In this document: positions 5,346 through 5,348 of the stretch, piece by piece
Layout of the letters: each line of letters begins with the position of its first letter
How positions within the stretch are numbered: position 1 is the stretch's first letter
DNA from: an uncultured Christensenella sp.
GTDB taxonomy: Bacteria; Bacillota; Clostridia; Christensenellales; UBA1242
Assembly: GCA_949293915.1 (NCBI GenBank)
Contig: CASFFJ010000184.1
Coordinates: 1-5,348 of the forward strand
Direction of reading: 5' to 3'
Length of the DNA stretch: 5,348 nt
The notes under the pieces: generated by a model
What the model was told of the DNA's origin: nothing
The model's input: only the letters and a program-made list of their open reading frames with translations
Databases searched by the model: none
Program-made: the position numbers and the translations under genes

Positions 5346-5348
5346 TTA

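Noticed and set aside
1..5348. CRISPR array, tRNA or rRNA genes
   Set aside because: I saw no repeats of CRISPR length with unique spacers and no cloverleaf or rRNA-like sequence. The only arrays are the short 8-bp tandem and AATCAAA repeats.

Overview
The window is AT-rich DNA with strong AGGAGG-type ribosome sites, Lys/Asn-rich proteins and the standard code (no gene needs TGA as Trp). This points to a low-GC Firmicute-type host, and the gene content is that of a phage, phage satellite or plasmid-like replicon rather than a housekeeping region. No integrase, capsid, portal or terminase gene lies inside the window, so the element type is not proven.

Layout: (1) Positions 1-1544, minus strand: a two-gene type II restriction-modification operon. 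A PD-(D/E)XK endonuclease comes first. A beta-class DPPY DNA methyltransferase follows, overlaps it by one base, and runs off the left edge. (2) Positions 1545-1709: a short divergent control region with two opposed promoters and several perfect inverted repeats. (3) Positions 1710-2108, plus strand: a small protein with a sigma-region-4/ArpU-like C-terminal helix-turn-helix. (4) Positions 2109-2257: GGAACA repeats spaced by helical turns, a consensus -10 box without a -35 box, a palindrome at the likely transcript start, and a strong intrinsic terminator, all ahead of the next gene. (5) Positions 2258-4435: a 57-residue basic protein, then a 664-residue primase-helicase fusion (CHC2 zinc finger, TOPRIM, RecA-like ATPase, C-terminal tail). 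(6) Positions 4436-4537: a 22-bp imperfect inverted repeat built from AAC/AAT triplets. (7) Positions 4538-4933: an unrecognised 131-residue protein. (8) Positions 4934-5348: no confident gene. This tail holds a GC-richer block resembling sequences I recall upstream of phage terminase small-subunit genes (possible cos region), a cluster of AATCAAA repeats, a possible small or degenerate reading frame, and an exact 8-bp-period tandem array that reaches the window edge.

Working model (inference): the sigma-like protein switches on the promoter at 2112-2173, which drives a replication operon (small basic protein plus primase-helicase) subject to attenuation at 2211-2242. The repeats around 4442-4502 and 5006-5345 are candidate origin or packaging sites, and the divergent restriction-modification pair is a defence cargo. 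A cos-type phage satellite or a small temperate phage would fit. The flanking sequence would decide.
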